From Silicimonas sp. (GTDB lineage: Bacteria > Pseudomonadota > Alphaproteobacteria > Rhodobacterales > Rhodobacteraceae): a stretch of DNA of 64,000 nucleotides. Numbering within the stretch: the first letter of the stretch is position 1; each line of letters begins with the position of its first letter. The stretch is from NCBI GenBank assembly GCA_022824525.1, contig JAJDZT010000055.1, positions 24,837-88,836 on the forward strand, given 5' to 3'. Shown here in pieces: positions 38,760 to 51,556 of the stretch. Under the pieces are notes generated by a model. It searched no databases. It saw nothing but the letters and a program-made list of their open reading frames with translations, and was not told the origin of the DNA. Position numbers and translations under genes: made by a program.

Positions 38760-39597
38760 TCTCCCCAATTGGAGCCTCCCCGAGTTTTCCACGCGGATCG
38801 TGAACGGGCCGCATCGCTGGCATGTTCAGATTGCTGGTAACGGTCCTGACATCTTGCTTCTTCCCGGTGCGGGGGCGTCCACGCATACGTGGCGAGCTCT
38901 GATACCAACACTGGCTGGCGCGCACCGTGTCATTGCGCCGGACCTTCCAGGCCAGGGGTTCACTCAGTCCCCAAATGCCGCGAGATCCGGACTGCCTGAG
39001 ACAGCTGAAGATCTCTGTTCGCTTGCCCGTGCAGAAGGATGGCGTCCACGTGTTGTCGTCGGACATTCGGCGGGTGCTGCAATTGCACTCGAGCTCTCCG
39101 GTGAACTCGAAATACCGAAAGTGGTCGGAATAAATCCAGCGCTCGATAACTTCGAAGGGGTAGCAGGCTGGTTGTTCCCAATCATGGCCAAGCTTCTGGC
39201 GGCGAACCCGTTTACGGCAAACCTGTTTACATTCGGAGCGTCACGCTCTCGCGCCCGACGGCTCATCGAAGGTACCGGATCAAACATCACTGATGAAGGC
39301 TTGGAGTTTTACACACGCCTCATCAGTGATCGTCGCCACGTAAACGGCGCACTTCAGATGATGGCGCATTGGTCGCTTGACGGCCTCTTGGAAGAGCTGC
39401 CGAAGATCGAAGCGGATGTACTCTTTCTTGTTGGCGAAAATGATAAAGCCGTACCGCCCGATGTCGCGCGACGCGCTGCAAAAACGATACCGAATGCGAC
39501 GGTCAAGTCGTTCGCCGACTTGGGGCACCTTGCACATGAAGAAGACCCCGACCGCATTGTAAGCGATATTCAGAACTTCATCGAAAAGAGTGACTAA
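38743..39597 (+). CDS. bchO: BchO alpha/beta hydrolase
   Basis: PDILLLPGAGASTHTWRALIPTLAGAHRVIAPDLPGQGFT; VVVGHSAGAAIALEL; follows bchID. Confidence 0.92.
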   Translation: MDWERDLPNWSLPEFSTRIVNGPHRWHVQIAGNGPDILLLPGAGASTHTWRALIPTLAGAHRVIAPDLPGQGFTQSPNAARSGLPETAEDLCSLARAEGWRPRVVVGHSAGAAIALELSGELEIPKVVGINPALDNFEGVAGWLFPIMAKLLAANPFTANLFTFGASRSRARRLIEGTGSNITDEGLEFYTRLISDRRHVNGALQMMAHWSLDGLLEELPKIEADVLFLVGENDKAVPPDVARRAAKTIPNATVKSFADLGHLAHEEDPDRIVSDIQNFIEKSD

Positions 39598-39618
39598 TCA
39601 AGCGAATTCGCGCGTTAA

Positions 39619-41685
<2,067 letters not shown>

Positions 41686-41748
41686 TCACGTATCAGCACA
41701 ATAGCAATCGAGGCGTGCGGAGGCCAAGCCCCCGCCAACCCAGGAGAA

Positions 41749-44700
41749 TTACTCCGCAGGAATTGCTTCTCTCAATCCGGTGACTGGAACATCCAACTTG
41801 TTCAGCATCTCTTTGGGAACAATCTGAAGGAACTTGTCCTTCTCCTCGTCCCAATGCTGCAGAATTTGAGCGGCGCGCTTTGAACCTGTTTCTTCCAGGT
41901 GCCGCTCCAGCAGAGTCTCCAACTGTTGCATGTAGTGGCCTTCATTCACCGGAACAGTAACCAGCGTTTCCATGTTCATCATGGTTTCCGCCAGTTGTTC
42001 AGGATCATAGAGATACGCCATTCCACCGGTCATACCTGCGCCAAAGTTTGCACCGATAGAACCGAGAATAACCGCGACGCCGCCGGTCATATACTCACAA
42101 CCATTGGATCCACAGCCTTCTACCACCACCTTCGCGCCGGAATTCCTAACAGCAAATCGTTCTCCGGCTCGACCAGCCGCGAACAAATAACCGTCTGTCG
42201 CACCATACAGCACGGTGTTCCCGATGATGACATTTTCATCGGCAACGAGCGGAGAGATCATAGGAGGGCGGACAACAATCGTAGCACCTGACAGGCCCTT
42301 ACCGACATAGTCATTCGCATCCCCCGACACTTCCAGCCTCAACCCGGGGGCCGAGAATGCTCCAAGCGATTGTCCTGCCGAACCCTGCAGCTTCACGGTC
42401 AGATGGTCACGCTGCAGCGTATTCCGCATGCCAAACCGTTTCACGATATGTGACGACGTACGTGTGCCGATGGTCCGATGCGTGTTCTGGACGGCGTAAG
42501 ATAGCTGCATCTTCTCACCTTCCTCAAGGAAGCGAGCGGCATCCTTTACGATTTCAGCATCAAGCGTGTCTGGTACAGCGTTCCGAGGACGGTCCCGGTC
42601 ATAAGAGATTTCATGTGCACCATCGACCGTGATCAAAAGCGGATTAAGGTCAAGATCGTCCAGATGGGCAGACCCACGGCTGACCTGACTCAGCAAATCC
42701 GCCCGGCCGATCACCTCGTCCAATGAGCGAGCACCAATGCTTGCCAAAATCTCGCGCACTTCCTGCGCGTAGAAGGTGATTAGGTTCACAACCTTATCGG
42801 CATTGCCGGTGAACTTTTCGCGCAGACGTTCATCCTGTGTGCAAACACCAACGGGACAAGTGTTCGACTGGCACTGGCGCACCATGATGCAGCCCATGGC
42901 AATCAGAGCCGCCGTACCAATGCCGTACTCCTCGGCACCCATCATCGCGGCCATGACAATGTCGCGGCCCGTGCGCAAACCACCGTCTGTTCGAAGCGTA
43001 ACGCGGTCGCGCAAATTGTTCATCGCCAGAACCTGATGCGCTTCGGTCAGGCCCATCTCCCATGGCAGACCGGCATACTTGATGCTGGTCGCAGGCGAAG
43101 CACCAGTGCCGCCATTGTGGCCTGAGATCAGGATCACGTCGGCTTTCGCCTTCGCGACACCGGCCGCAATCGTACCAACGCCCGAAGCTGCAACCAGCTT
43201 CACTGTCACCTTGCAACGCGGGTTGATTTGCTTGAGGTCATAGATCAGCTGCGCCAAATCTTCGATCGAATAGATGTCATGATGTGGCGGTGGCGAGATC
43301 AGCGTCACACCGGGCGTCGAGTGCCGCAGTCGTGCGATCAGCTCGGTCACCTTCATTCCGGGCAGCTGACCGCCCTCACCAGGCTTTGCCCCTTGAGCAA
43401 CCTTGATTTCCAGCTCTTCACATTGGTTCAGATATTCGGCGGTGACGCCGAAACGACCTGAAGCCACCTGCTTGATTTTGGCCGACGGATTGTCGCCATT
43501 CGGTTCAGGGACGAAATGCGCTGGGTCTTCACCGCCTTCGCCGCTGTCCGACTTTGCACCAATCCGGTTCATTGCGACGTTCAGCGTTTTGTGCGCCTCC
43601 GGGCTGAGCGCCCCGAGTGACATACCAGGCGTCACAAAACGCTTCCGGATAGAGGTAATGCTTTCGACTTCTTCCAGAGGAATAGCCTGGCCCAGCGGCT
43701 TAATGTCCAACAGATCACGCAAATGGATGGGCGGAGCCGCACGCATCTTTGCAGAGTACTGCTGCCACATGCCATAGGCAGCACGGTCACACGCAGCCTG
43801 AAGCATGTGCATCGAGGTTGCTTCCCAGGCATGTGTCTCGCCGGACTTCCGTGCTTTGTAAAAACCGCCAATCGGCAGCACGGTATCAGATTGAAAACCT
43901 TTCGCGTGGACATGCTCGGCTTTCGTCTGAATTCCGGCAACGCCGATACCACTGATGCGGCTGTGCATTCCCGGGAAGTATTCATTAACCATCGCCCGCG
44001 ACAGACCAACCGCTTCGAAGTTAAGACCGCCTCGATAGGACGAAATCACACTGATCCCCATCTTGGACATGATCTTTAGAAGACCGGCATCTATCGCCTT
44101 TCGATAGCGTGCGACGGCTTCGGTAAGAGTGCCTTCAATAAGTCCCCGATTGATCCGATCGGCAATGGAATCTTCAGCGAGGTATGCATTCACCACTGTT
44201 GCGCCACACCCAACAAGAACGGCGAAATAATGCGGATCAATACACTCTGCGGACCGCACATTGAGCGAGCAGAACGTACGCAGCCCTTTCCGGGTGAGCC
44301 AACTGTGGACGGCACTGGTAGCCAAGATCATCGGCATCGCGACCCAATCCGGGCCCTGATGGTGATCGGTCAGAACGATATGTCCCGCGCCAGAACGCAC
44401 GGCATCCTCTGCTTCGGACCGGATGCGTTCCAAAGCGGCTTGCAGCGCGCCCGGACCGGCGGTCGCAGAGAACGTACAATCGATCTCGACCATCGTGCTG
44501 TCGAAGGCTTCACACAGCCGGGCAAACTGTGCATTCGCCACAAACGGAGAATCCAAGACGATGATCTCGGTCTGGCTCGAGTCCTGATCCAGGACGTTCT
44601 TCAGGTTCCCAAAACGCGTTTTCAGGCTCATCACGCGATATTCGCGAAGGGAGTCAATCGGCGGATTCGTGACTTGGCTAAAGTTCTGGCGGAAGAAATG

Positions 44701-46284
44701 GCTTAGCGGACGGTTCTTTTGTGACAGCACGGCCGACGGTGTGTCGTCGCCCATCGACGCGAGTGTCTCTTTTCCATCTTCAGCCATCGGGGCGAGGATT
44801 TGTTCGAGCTCCTCGATGGTGTAGCCGGCAGCGACTTGTCTGGACCGGAGTTCTTGACCCTCAAACATCGGCTTCTCGGTCAGGCCCGAAAGCTCTTCAT
44901 CCAGCTCCACAATCTTGCCCACCCACTCGCTAAACGGTTGGCTCGCGGCCAGGGCGTCCTTGATTTCGGTATCGTGGAAGAGCTTCCCTTCCGACATGTC
45001 CACGGCGATCATCTGGCCCGGGCCGAGCGCGCCTTTTTCGACTATGGTAGCTTCATCGACGGGGACCATTCCGGTTTCTGAACCTGCGATCAAAAGACCG
45101 TCACCCGTCACAGTGTATCGCATCGGGCGCAATCCGTTCCGGTCAAGTCCCGCGCACACCCAGCGGCCATCTGTCATGGCAAGTGCGGCAGGGCCATCCC
45201 AGGGCTCCATTACAGCATTGCAGTAGTTGTACATGTCGCGCCACGGCTCTGGCAGCTCTATCGCCTGTTTCGACCACGACTCAGGGACCAACATCGTTTT
45301 GGCCATAGGCGCATTGCGCCCAGCGCGAACGAGGACTTCGAACACCGCATCCAATGCAGAAGAGTCAGACGCACCGTTCGGAATGATCGGTTTGATGTCC
45401 TCCGCCGTGTCCCCAAAGGTGGAGGACGCCATCCGGATCTCATGAGACTTCATCCAGTTGACGTTGCCCTTAAGCGTGTTGATCTCGCCGTTATGCGCCA
45501 GCATCCGGAACGGCTGCGCCAACCACCACTGAGGGAACGTGTTGGTCGAATACCGCTGGTGGTAGATGGCGAAGGCACTTTCGAACCGCTCGTCCTTAAG
45601 GTCGGGATAGAATTCGGCAACCTGCTCGGCCAGCATCATTCCTTTGTAGATGATCGAGCGGCACGACAAAGACGCGAGATAAAGCTGAGGAACCTGCGCC
45701 GCTGCGGCCGCCTTCTCGATGCGGCGTCGGATGACGTAAAGCTCGCGTTCAAATGTCTCCTCATCCACACCTTTGGAATTCGAAATCAGGATCTGTTCGA
45801 TCTCGGGACGGGTCGCGTTCGCTTTCTCGCCGAGAACCGAGATGTCGACCGGTACGTGCCGCCAACCGTAGATGTAGTAGCCCATTCGAAGAATTTCGGT
45901 TTCAACAATCGTCCGGCAGGTTTCCTGCGCTCCGAAGTCAGTTCTGGGCAGGAAAACCTGACCCACAGCCAGCAGTTCTCCGGGATTTGGTTCATGCCCA
46001 GTGCGTTTCACCTGATCATAGAAGAACTCGACCGGGATCTGGACATGTATTCCAGCACCATCCCCGGTCTTGCCGTCTGCGTCGACTGCACCGCGGTGCC
46101 AAACAGCTTTCAGTGCATCGATTCCGTTCTCAACTACCTTGCGGGAAGGCTTGCCATTGATCGCCACAACAAGACCGACACCGCAGGACGCATGCTCATC
46201 AGCCTCGGAATAGAGACTGTTTTCGGTCATCCAGCGCCGTTTCTCTTCCTCGGCCCTGGCCCAATTTGCATCGTACTTGGTCAT
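41749..46284 (-). CDS. gltB: Glutamate synthase large subunit
   Basis: About 1,511 aa; CGVGLVVAINGKPSRKVVENGIDALKAVWHRGAVDADGKTGDGAGIHVQIP and GltB C-terminal domains. Confidence 0.96.
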   Translation of the reverse strand: MTKYDANWARAEEEKRRWMTENSLYSEADEHASCGVGLVVAINGKPSRKVVENGIDALKAVWHRGAVDADGKTGDGAGIHVQIPVEFFYDQVKRTGHEPNPGELLAVGQVFLPRTDFGAQETCRTIVETEILRMGYYIYGWRHVPVDISVLGEKANATRPEIEQILISNSKGVDEETFERELYVIRRRIEKAAAAAQVPQLYLASLSCRSIIYKGMMLAEQVAEFYPDLKDERFESAFAIYHQRYSTNTFPQWWLAQPFRMLAHNGEINTLKGNVNWMKSHEIRMASSTFGDTAEDIKPIIPNGASDSSALDAVFEVLVRAGRNAPMAKTMLVPESWSKQAIELPEPWRDMYNYCNAVMEPWDGPAALAMTDGRWVCAGLDRNGLRPMRYTVTGDGLLIAGSETGMVPVDEATIVEKGALGPGQMIAVDMSEGKLFHDTEIKDALAASQPFSEWVGKIVELDEELSGLTEKPMFEGQELRSRQVAAGYTIEELEQILAPMAEDGKETLASMGDDTPSAVLSQKNRPLSHFFRQNFSQVTNPPIDSLREYRVMSLKTRFGNLKNVLDQDSSQTEIIVLDSPFVANAQFARLCEAFDSTMVEIDCTFSATAGPGALQAALERIRSEAEDAVRSGAGHIVLTDHHQGPDWVAMPMILATSAVHSWLTRKGLRTFCSLNVRSAECIDPHYFAVLVGCGATVVNAYLAEDSIADRINRGLIEGTLTEAVARYRKAIDAGLLKIMSKMGISVISSYRGGLNFEAVGLSRAMVNEYFPGMHSRISGIGVAGIQTKAEHVHAKGFQSDTVLPIGGFYKARKSGETHAWEATSMHMLQAACDRAAYGMWQQYSAKMRAAPPIHLRDLLDIKPLGQAIPLEEVESITSIRKRFVTPGMSLGALSPEAHKTLNVAMNRIGAKSDSGEGGEDPAHFVPEPNGDNPSAKIKQVASGRFGVTAEYLNQCEELEIKVAQGAKPGEGGQLPGMKVTELIARLRHSTPGVTLISPPPHHDIYSIEDLAQLIYDLKQINPRCKVTVKLVAASGVGTIAAGVAKAKADVILISGHNGGTGASPATSIKYAGLPWEMGLTEAHQVLAMNNLRDRVTLRTDGGLRTGRDIVMAAMMGAEEYGIGTAALIAMGCIMVRQCQSNTCPVGVCTQDERLREKFTGNADKVVNLITFYAQEVREILASIGARSLDEVIGRADLLSQVSRGSAHLDDLDLNPLLITVDGAHEISYDRDRPRNAVPDTLDAEIVKDAARFLEEGEKMQLSYAVQNTHRTIGTRTSSHIVKRFGMRNTLQRDHLTVKLQGSAGQSLGAFSAPGLRLEVSGDANDYVGKGLSGATIVVRPPMISPLVADENVIIGNTVLYGATDGYLFAAGRAGERFAVRNSGAKVVVEGCGSNGCEYMTGGVAVILGSIGANFGAGMTGGMAYLYDPEQLAETMMNMETLVTVPVNEGHYMQQLETLLERHLEETGSKRAAQILQHWDEEKDKFLQIVPKEMLNKLDVPVTGLREAIPAE

Positions 46285-46700
46285 GGCTGATCTCCTTCTT
46301 TGGGTGCAAAGAACGCAACGCACTCCGCTTCTGTCATTTCTTTTGTCTTCGTCGCCAATGCGAACCCTTCGGGACGCTTGTCGACGTAATACTGGACGCT
46401 GGGTTGCAGACCGCTTGTGTCATCCAGACTTCCGAAGGCAACACTGATGTATCCAGGTTCTGGAACACGATAAAAAAGGTTCGATCCGCACTGATCGCAA
46501 AACCCGCGCTCGGCCCATTCCGACGTCTTTGCAACCTTTAGATGCGCCGAACCTGCCGTCACCTCAAAACCTTCGGCCATCACTCCCATGAACGCGCCGG
46601 AAGCCCAACGTTGACACATCTTGCAGTAGCAGACGCTCACCGCCTCGGCGGTCTGGGCGCGATACTGCACAGCACTGCAAAGACACTGACCCGTTCTCAT
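46281..46700 (-). CDS. GFA-family (glutathione-dependent formaldehyde-activating/CENP-V-like) protein
   Basis: Zn-binding Cys pattern CLCSAVQY...CYCKMCQRW...CDQCGSNLFYRV. Confidence 0.87.
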   Translation of the reverse strand: MRTGQCLCSAVQYRAQTAEAVSVCYCKMCQRWASGAFMGVMAEGFEVTAGSAHLKVAKTSEWAERGFCDQCGSNLFYRVPEPGYISVAFGSLDDTSGLQPSVQYYVDKRPEGFALATKTKEMTEAECVAFFAPKEGDQP

Positions 46701-46802
46701 GTGTAAGGAACCTCACGAGGGGCGGCGACGGGGGGTTCGCTACTCTCAAGTCGAGTGCTGTAATGGCTGTGGATGCTGATCACGTTTGGTCCCCTCGCTG
46801 CC

Positions 46803-47504
46803 CTAACTGAGCTCGCCGCAGTCGTACAACGCGGCATTCACAAGGAATCCAGGCTCGTCCGGCTTGATTATCTGAGCAACGTCACCGGTTACGGTTTCAG
46901 TCTTTCCGAATACATCCATTTCGGAAGCGCCGTAGGTATAGGTTCCGTTCTCACTGTCGTAGAATGTCGTAGCCGTTATGCCCATCGTGAGCGCATTTAG
47001 CTCCATCTTTACAGTCTCTTCGAAGACCCTGAATTCAATGCCTTCGATCGTACGAGACTGACCAGTATCACTTGTGACTCCCACAAAGCGGATGGGCACA
47101 GGATCAACAAACAAGTCAGGAATAACGGCACGAATAGTATAGTCGTAAGAATCCGAGCCATTCGCAAAGAGCGCTGCGAAACTGAAGGGGTCGGTTGTCT
47201 CCAAAATCTCGACGAACTGAATGTAGTCGGCATGGAAGTCCAGCGCGATCCAGTTCCCGTCTTCGGAAAAGATCGACGTCATCAATCCGTCTACTGGATC
47301 CCAGCTTTCGTTCCGCAGAAGCGTCTCGCCTCCGGCTTCGCATTTGTACACATGCTCGACACTGCACATACGCTTTTGAACGCTGTAGATGCCTGTGCAG
47401 GCGTCTTCATACGCGCTTGACGCAACGACCGGCCCGCTGAACGCAAGACACTGGCCAACGACAATCAAGAGACCGAAGCGAGATATGATCGACGTCGAGA
47501 TCAA
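46803..47504 (-). CDS. Hypothetical exported protein
   Basis: 233 aa with hydrophobic signal-like N-terminus, four Cys in the mature part, 4-nt overlap with upstream GFA gene; family not recognised. Confidence 0.7.
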   Translation of the reverse strand: MISTSIISRFGLLIVVGQCLAFSGPVVASSAYEDACTGIYSVQKRMCSVEHVYKCEAGGETLLRNESWDPVDGLMTSIFSEDGNWIALDFHADYIQFVEILETTDPFSFAALFANGSDSYDYTIRAVIPDLFVDPVPIRFVGVTSDTGQSRTIEGIEFRVFEETVKMELNALTMGITATTFYDSENGTYTYGASEMDVFGKTETVTGDVAQIIKPDEPGFLVNAALYDCGELS

Positions 47505-47950
47505 TCCTCACCTCCGGTATCAACTCCGGCTGCTGCTAGCACTTCAGCCTCCGTCATACGGGTCCGCTCACCCGCGAACGAATGACTCTCCGGCTTGTGA
47601 TCGATGTACACCTCGGCATCGAACGTCATTCCGGACATGTCTTCCAACGTGCCAGCCGCGATACTGAACATTCCCTGCATTGGGCCGTCAGCGGTCAATC
47701 GCCAAAAGATGCTGGAACCGCAAAGCATGCAGAACCCACGTTCTGCCCATTCAGACGACTCATAAATCGCCAACTTGTCTGTCGGAACAAAGCGTACACC
47801 GTCTGATGGCACTTGAATTCCAAGCTCAATCCCGCCGGAAAACTTTCGACACATACCGCAGTGACAGGCGCCATAGCTCGTCGGCTCTTCCGCAAGCTCG
47901 TATTCGACTTCGCCGCAAAGACAGCTTCCCGACTTAGATGCCATGTTCAA
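47501..47950 (-). CDS. GFA-family protein (second copy)
   Basis: CLCGEVEYEL...CHCGMCRKFSGG...CMLCGSSIFWRL. Confidence 0.87.
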   Translation of the reverse strand: MNMASKSGSCLCGEVEYELAEEPTSYGACHCGMCRKFSGGIELGIQVPSDGVRFVPTDKLAIYESSEWAERGFCMLCGSSIFWRLTADGPMQGMFSIAAGTLEDMSGMTFDAEVYIDHKPESHSFAGERTRMTEAEVLAAAGVDTGGED

Positions 47951-48030
47951 TCTCCTTAACTGATCGGGTCAGCGCCACTGCCCGACTTTGCCAAACAGGC
48001 AGCACACGAAACCAAAACAGAGTTTGTGCT

Positions 48031-49461
48031 TTACTCAGCCGCTATGGCCGAAGTTGCAAAACGTTCCAGAATAGCCTCGGCCGCTTCCCGACCATCGCGA
48101 ATTGCCCAAACGACAAGCGACGCGCCACGAACGATGTCACCTACCGCGTATACGCCGTCGATGCTCGTTTCATGCGTCCGAAAGTCCGCCTTGATCGTGC
48201 CCCATCGCGTTACTTCCAACTCGGACTCACCCCAAAGCTTCGGCAGGTCTTCAGGTTCGAAACCGAGCGCTTTGATCACAAGATCAGCGTCCTCGATATA
48301 ATCTGAGCCTTCGATAACCTGTGGCACTTGGCGACCCGTCGCATCGGGCGCACCCAATCGCATCTTTTGCGTCATCACCCCAGTCACGGTATCGCCGGAG
48401 AAGCCTTTCGGCGCAGAAAGCCAGACAAATTCCACACCTTCTTCCTCGGCATTGGCGACTTCACGTTGCGAGCCGGGCATGTTTGCGCGATCTCGACGAT
48501 AGAGACATTTGACGCTAGTCGCACCTTGTCTGATCGCTGTCCGCACACAGTCCATCGCTGTGTCACCGCCACCGATGACGACAACGCGCTTTCCTTCTGC
48601 ACTAAGTTCACCACTATCGAATTCCGGCACGTCGTCACCGAAACTCTTGCGGTTGGATGCTGTAAGATAATCGATCGCCCGGACGATACCTTCAGCACCA
48701 CTGCCCGGAGCCTGCAAATCGCGGCTCTTGTAAACGCCTGTCGCAACAATCACGGCGTCATGTTTCGCACGGATCTCGCCGAAGGAGATATCCACTCCAA
48801 CATCACAGTTCAGCTTGAATTCAACACCGCCTTCTTCAAGCTGGTTGTTACGACGCATCACTACGTCCTTCTCCAGCTTGAACCCGGGAATTCCATAGGT
48901 CAAAAGACCGCCCGATCTGTCGTAGCGATCATATACCGTGACCTGCACACCTGAACGACGCAGGACATCTGCTGCAGCAAGACCACCCGGCCCGGCGCCG
49001 ATAACCCCGACGCTTTCAGGACGTTCAGTCTTGGGTGCTATGGGCTGAACCCAGCCCTCTTCCCATGCGGTGTCGGTGATGTACTTCTCAACCGAACCAA
49101 TAGTGACCGTGCCGTGACCAGATTGTTCAATGACGCAATTGCCTTCACACAGACGATCCTGAGGGCAAATACGACCGCAGATCTCAGGAAAAGTGTTGGT
49201 CGCCTGGCTCACTTCATAGGCTTCCCGAAGACGCCCTTCAGCCGTCAGCATCAACCAGTCCGGAATATTGTTATGGAGCGGGCAATGCGACTGGCAGTAC
49301 GGCACGCCGCATTGGCTGCAGCGACTCGCCTGCTCTTTTGCTTTCGCGTCGGCATACTCGGCATAAATCTCACGGAAATCTTCCTTCCGCGCACTGGCTT
49401 CGCGCTTTTCGGGCATATCGCGCCCGACATCGACGAATTTCAGCATAGGATTCTCGGCCAT
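48031..49461 (-). CDS. gltD: Glutamate synthase small subunit
   Basis: CSQCGVPYCQSHCPLHNNIPDWLMLTAEGRLREAYEVSQATNTFPEICGRICPQDRLCEGNCV. Confidence 0.96.
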   Translation of the reverse strand: MAENPMLKFVDVGRDMPEKREASARKEDFREIYAEYADAKAKEQASRCSQCGVPYCQSHCPLHNNIPDWLMLTAEGRLREAYEVSQATNTFPEICGRICPQDRLCEGNCVIEQSGHGTVTIGSVEKYITDTAWEEGWVQPIAPKTERPESVGVIGAGPGGLAAADVLRRSGVQVTVYDRYDRSGGLLTYGIPGFKLEKDVVMRRNNQLEEGGVEFKLNCDVGVDISFGEIRAKHDAVIVATGVYKSRDLQAPGSGAEGIVRAIDYLTASNRKSFGDDVPEFDSGELSAEGKRVVVIGGGDTAMDCVRTAIRQGATSVKCLYRRDRANMPGSQREVANAEEEGVEFVWLSAPKGFSGDTVTGVMTQKMRLGAPDATGRQVPQVIEGSDYIEDADLVIKALGFEPEDLPKLWGESELEVTRWGTIKADFRTHETSIDGVYAVGDIVRGASLVVWAIRDGREAAEAILERFATSAIAAE

Positions 49462-49672
49462 CCCGCCCTCCAAAGTTCAGACCGCCTTCTTATCGGAAAA
49501 CATAAAGAATAAAAGTCACTTTTGCTGACCTATTGCTGAAAAATCGCACGTCCTCAAGGTATCGCCTCCAAGAATACGCACCAAAATAAAACCGATTCGG
49601 ACCTAACTTCTCTCTTTTCTCAGAAACTCAAAGCGTTAGGGTGCAGCAAACTCTTCGAGAATTCCCGACCCG

Positions 49673-50470
49673 ATGCCCATTCTTCACCTCGTAATCGTCG
49701 CCATCGTGCAAGGGATAACCGAGTTTCTTCCGGTTTCTTCGTCAGGTCATCTCATTTTACTACCGAATCTCACGGGCTTAGATGATCAAGGGTTGGTCAT
49801 TGACGTCGCCGTCCATGTCGGCACGCTTGGCGCCGTTGTCCTCTACTTCAGGCAGGACGTGGGTCGGGCATTTTCTGGGCTATTCAAAATCGGCAACATC
49901 GCGGACCCGGACGCGCGCCTGGCGCTTGGCCTGATCATCGCCACCATTCCCGTGGTCATCGCCGGTCTACTTTTGAAACTCTCTGGCTATGATGAAAGCC
50001 TGAGGTCAATTGAAGTCGTTGGCTGGGCCACGCTGGTTTTCGGTTTGGTGCTGTATGTTGCCGACCAGAAGGGCCCCTATACGAAAACCGCACAGGATTG
50101 GTCGCTTGGAGATGCGCTGGCAATGGGGCTTTGGCAGATGCTCGCATTAATCCCCGGTACGTCTCGCTCTGGAATCACGATCACGGGCGCGCGCCAACTC
50201 GGATACAAACGCTCAGATGCAGCGCGACTTGCCATGCTGATGTCGATTCCGACAATCCTCGCTTCGGGCACACTTGTTGGTGCTGAGGTCGCAAGTTCGA
50301 TGGACTTGGCAGCGGCGAGAGACAGTTTGGTCGCTGCCATATTCGCTTTCCTAGCGGCACTCGCAGCACTGCACTTTATGATGCGCCTACTGCAAAGCGT
50401 GAGCTTCACGCCATACGTTCTTTACAGGATCGCCTTGGGAATCATTCTGCTCGCTATCGCCTACACCTAA
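49673..50470 (+). CDS. uppP: Undecaprenyl-diphosphate phosphatase (BacA/UppP)
   Basis: IVQGITEFLPVSSSGHLIL and PGTSRSGITITGARQLGYKRSDAARLAMLMSIP. Confidence 0.95.
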   Translation: MPILHLVIVAIVQGITEFLPVSSSGHLILLPNLTGLDDQGLVIDVAVHVGTLGAVVLYFRQDVGRAFSGLFKIGNIADPDARLALGLIIATIPVVIAGLLLKLSGYDESLRSIEVVGWATLVFGLVLYVADQKGPYTKTAQDWSLGDALAMGLWQMLALIPGTSRSGITITGARQLGYKRSDAARLAMLMSIPTILASGTLVGAEVASSMDLAAARDSLVAAIFAFLAALAALHFMMRLLQSVSFTPYVLYRIALGIILLAIAYT

Positions 50471-51453
50471 CGCAAGTTGCGAGCACTCTCTTTCAGCTCA
50501 GCGTATTGTCCGGACGGACGGAATTGCCAGAGATATGACGGGATAACTGCTTCTATGCTCGCGGGGGTGATCCCAAGATCCGAGAACGTTTTTTCGTTGC
50601 CGGATACAACGTTGTCTTCTCGAAGCGAACGAACCTGATCTACGGTTATGGGCTGTGGCACGAGACCCCCAGTAATTGCAGAAATTGCGCCAGTCACATG
50701 ACCCATCGTTGAACCGATCCAGAATGGAAGCGGCAAGACCAATCGCCGCCGGCGTACAACCGCCAGCATTTGATCAATAAGTTCACGGAAACTATCGACA
50801 TCCGGTCCACCCAGTTCATAGATGCCGGGTTCCGCCTGCCCCAGAACACCAAGTTCCGCAGCCTGTGCGACGTCATCCACGTAGACTGGCTGAAACTTCG
50901 TGTCAGCTCCAACAAGTGGGATAGTGGGTGATATGCGCGCCATAGCAGCAAACCGATTGAAGAACTGATCCTCCGAGCCAAAGATCACGGAAGGGCGCAG
51001 TATGACAGCATTCGGGAAAGCCTGAAGCACAGCAGCTTCACCTTTGCCTTTGCTTTGCGCGTAGAGGCTGTCGCCTTCGACATCTGCACCGATCGCCGAT
51101 ATGTGAACCATCTGCGCGACACCGGCTTCAGCAGCAAGACGTGCGATGCGACCCGCGCCTTCATGTTGCACGGCTTCGAAATTATTCTTGCCGCTGGCAT
51201 CAAAAGTTCCGACACAGTTCACAACGGCGTCAGCACCAGAAACTGCCTGCCGGACACTATCTTCGTTGCGAATGTTTGCAAGGATCGGCTCAACTTGGCC
51301 GACACGCCCGTAAGGCCTGACGAAATGGGCTTCGTTGGGTCGGCGCACAGCAACACGAACGCGCCAGCCTTGCCGCGCCATACGTTGGGCGATGTAGCGT
51401 CCGACGAAGCCGGAACCGCCGAATATCGTGACCAGTTTTGGCATGAGCAACAC
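50467..51453 (-). CDS. NDUFA9-like NAD(P)-binding SDR/epimerase family protein
   Basis: LVTIFGGSGFVGRYIAQRMARQGWRVRVAVRRPNEA; extended-SDR layout. Confidence 0.82.
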   Translation of the reverse strand: MLLMPKLVTIFGGSGFVGRYIAQRMARQGWRVRVAVRRPNEAHFVRPYGRVGQVEPILANIRNEDSVRQAVSGADAVVNCVGTFDASGKNNFEAVQHEGAGRIARLAAEAGVAQMVHISAIGADVEGDSLYAQSKGKGEAAVLQAFPNAVILRPSVIFGSEDQFFNRFAAMARISPTIPLVGADTKFQPVYVDDVAQAAELGVLGQAEPGIYELGGPDVDSFRELIDQMLAVVRRRRLVLPLPFWIGSTMGHVTGAISAITGGLVPQPITVDQVRSLREDNVVSGNEKTFSDLGITPASIEAVIPSYLWQFRPSGQYAELKESARNLR

Positions 51454-51556
51454 CTCGGATTAGCCTTGCAGAGATTTAGACAACGCATCGAAACGCGACA
51501 AGGAGCAAATCGCCGCGTTTCTTGTTATCAGCCCAAACTCCGATGTTGATCGCAGC

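Noticed and set aside
45442-46290. 282-aa plus-strand ORF
   Set aside because: Antisense to gltB, shadow ORF
49511-49523. AAAAGT-C-ACTTTT short inverted repeat upstream of gltD
   Set aside because: Too short and AT-simple to claim a regulatory site
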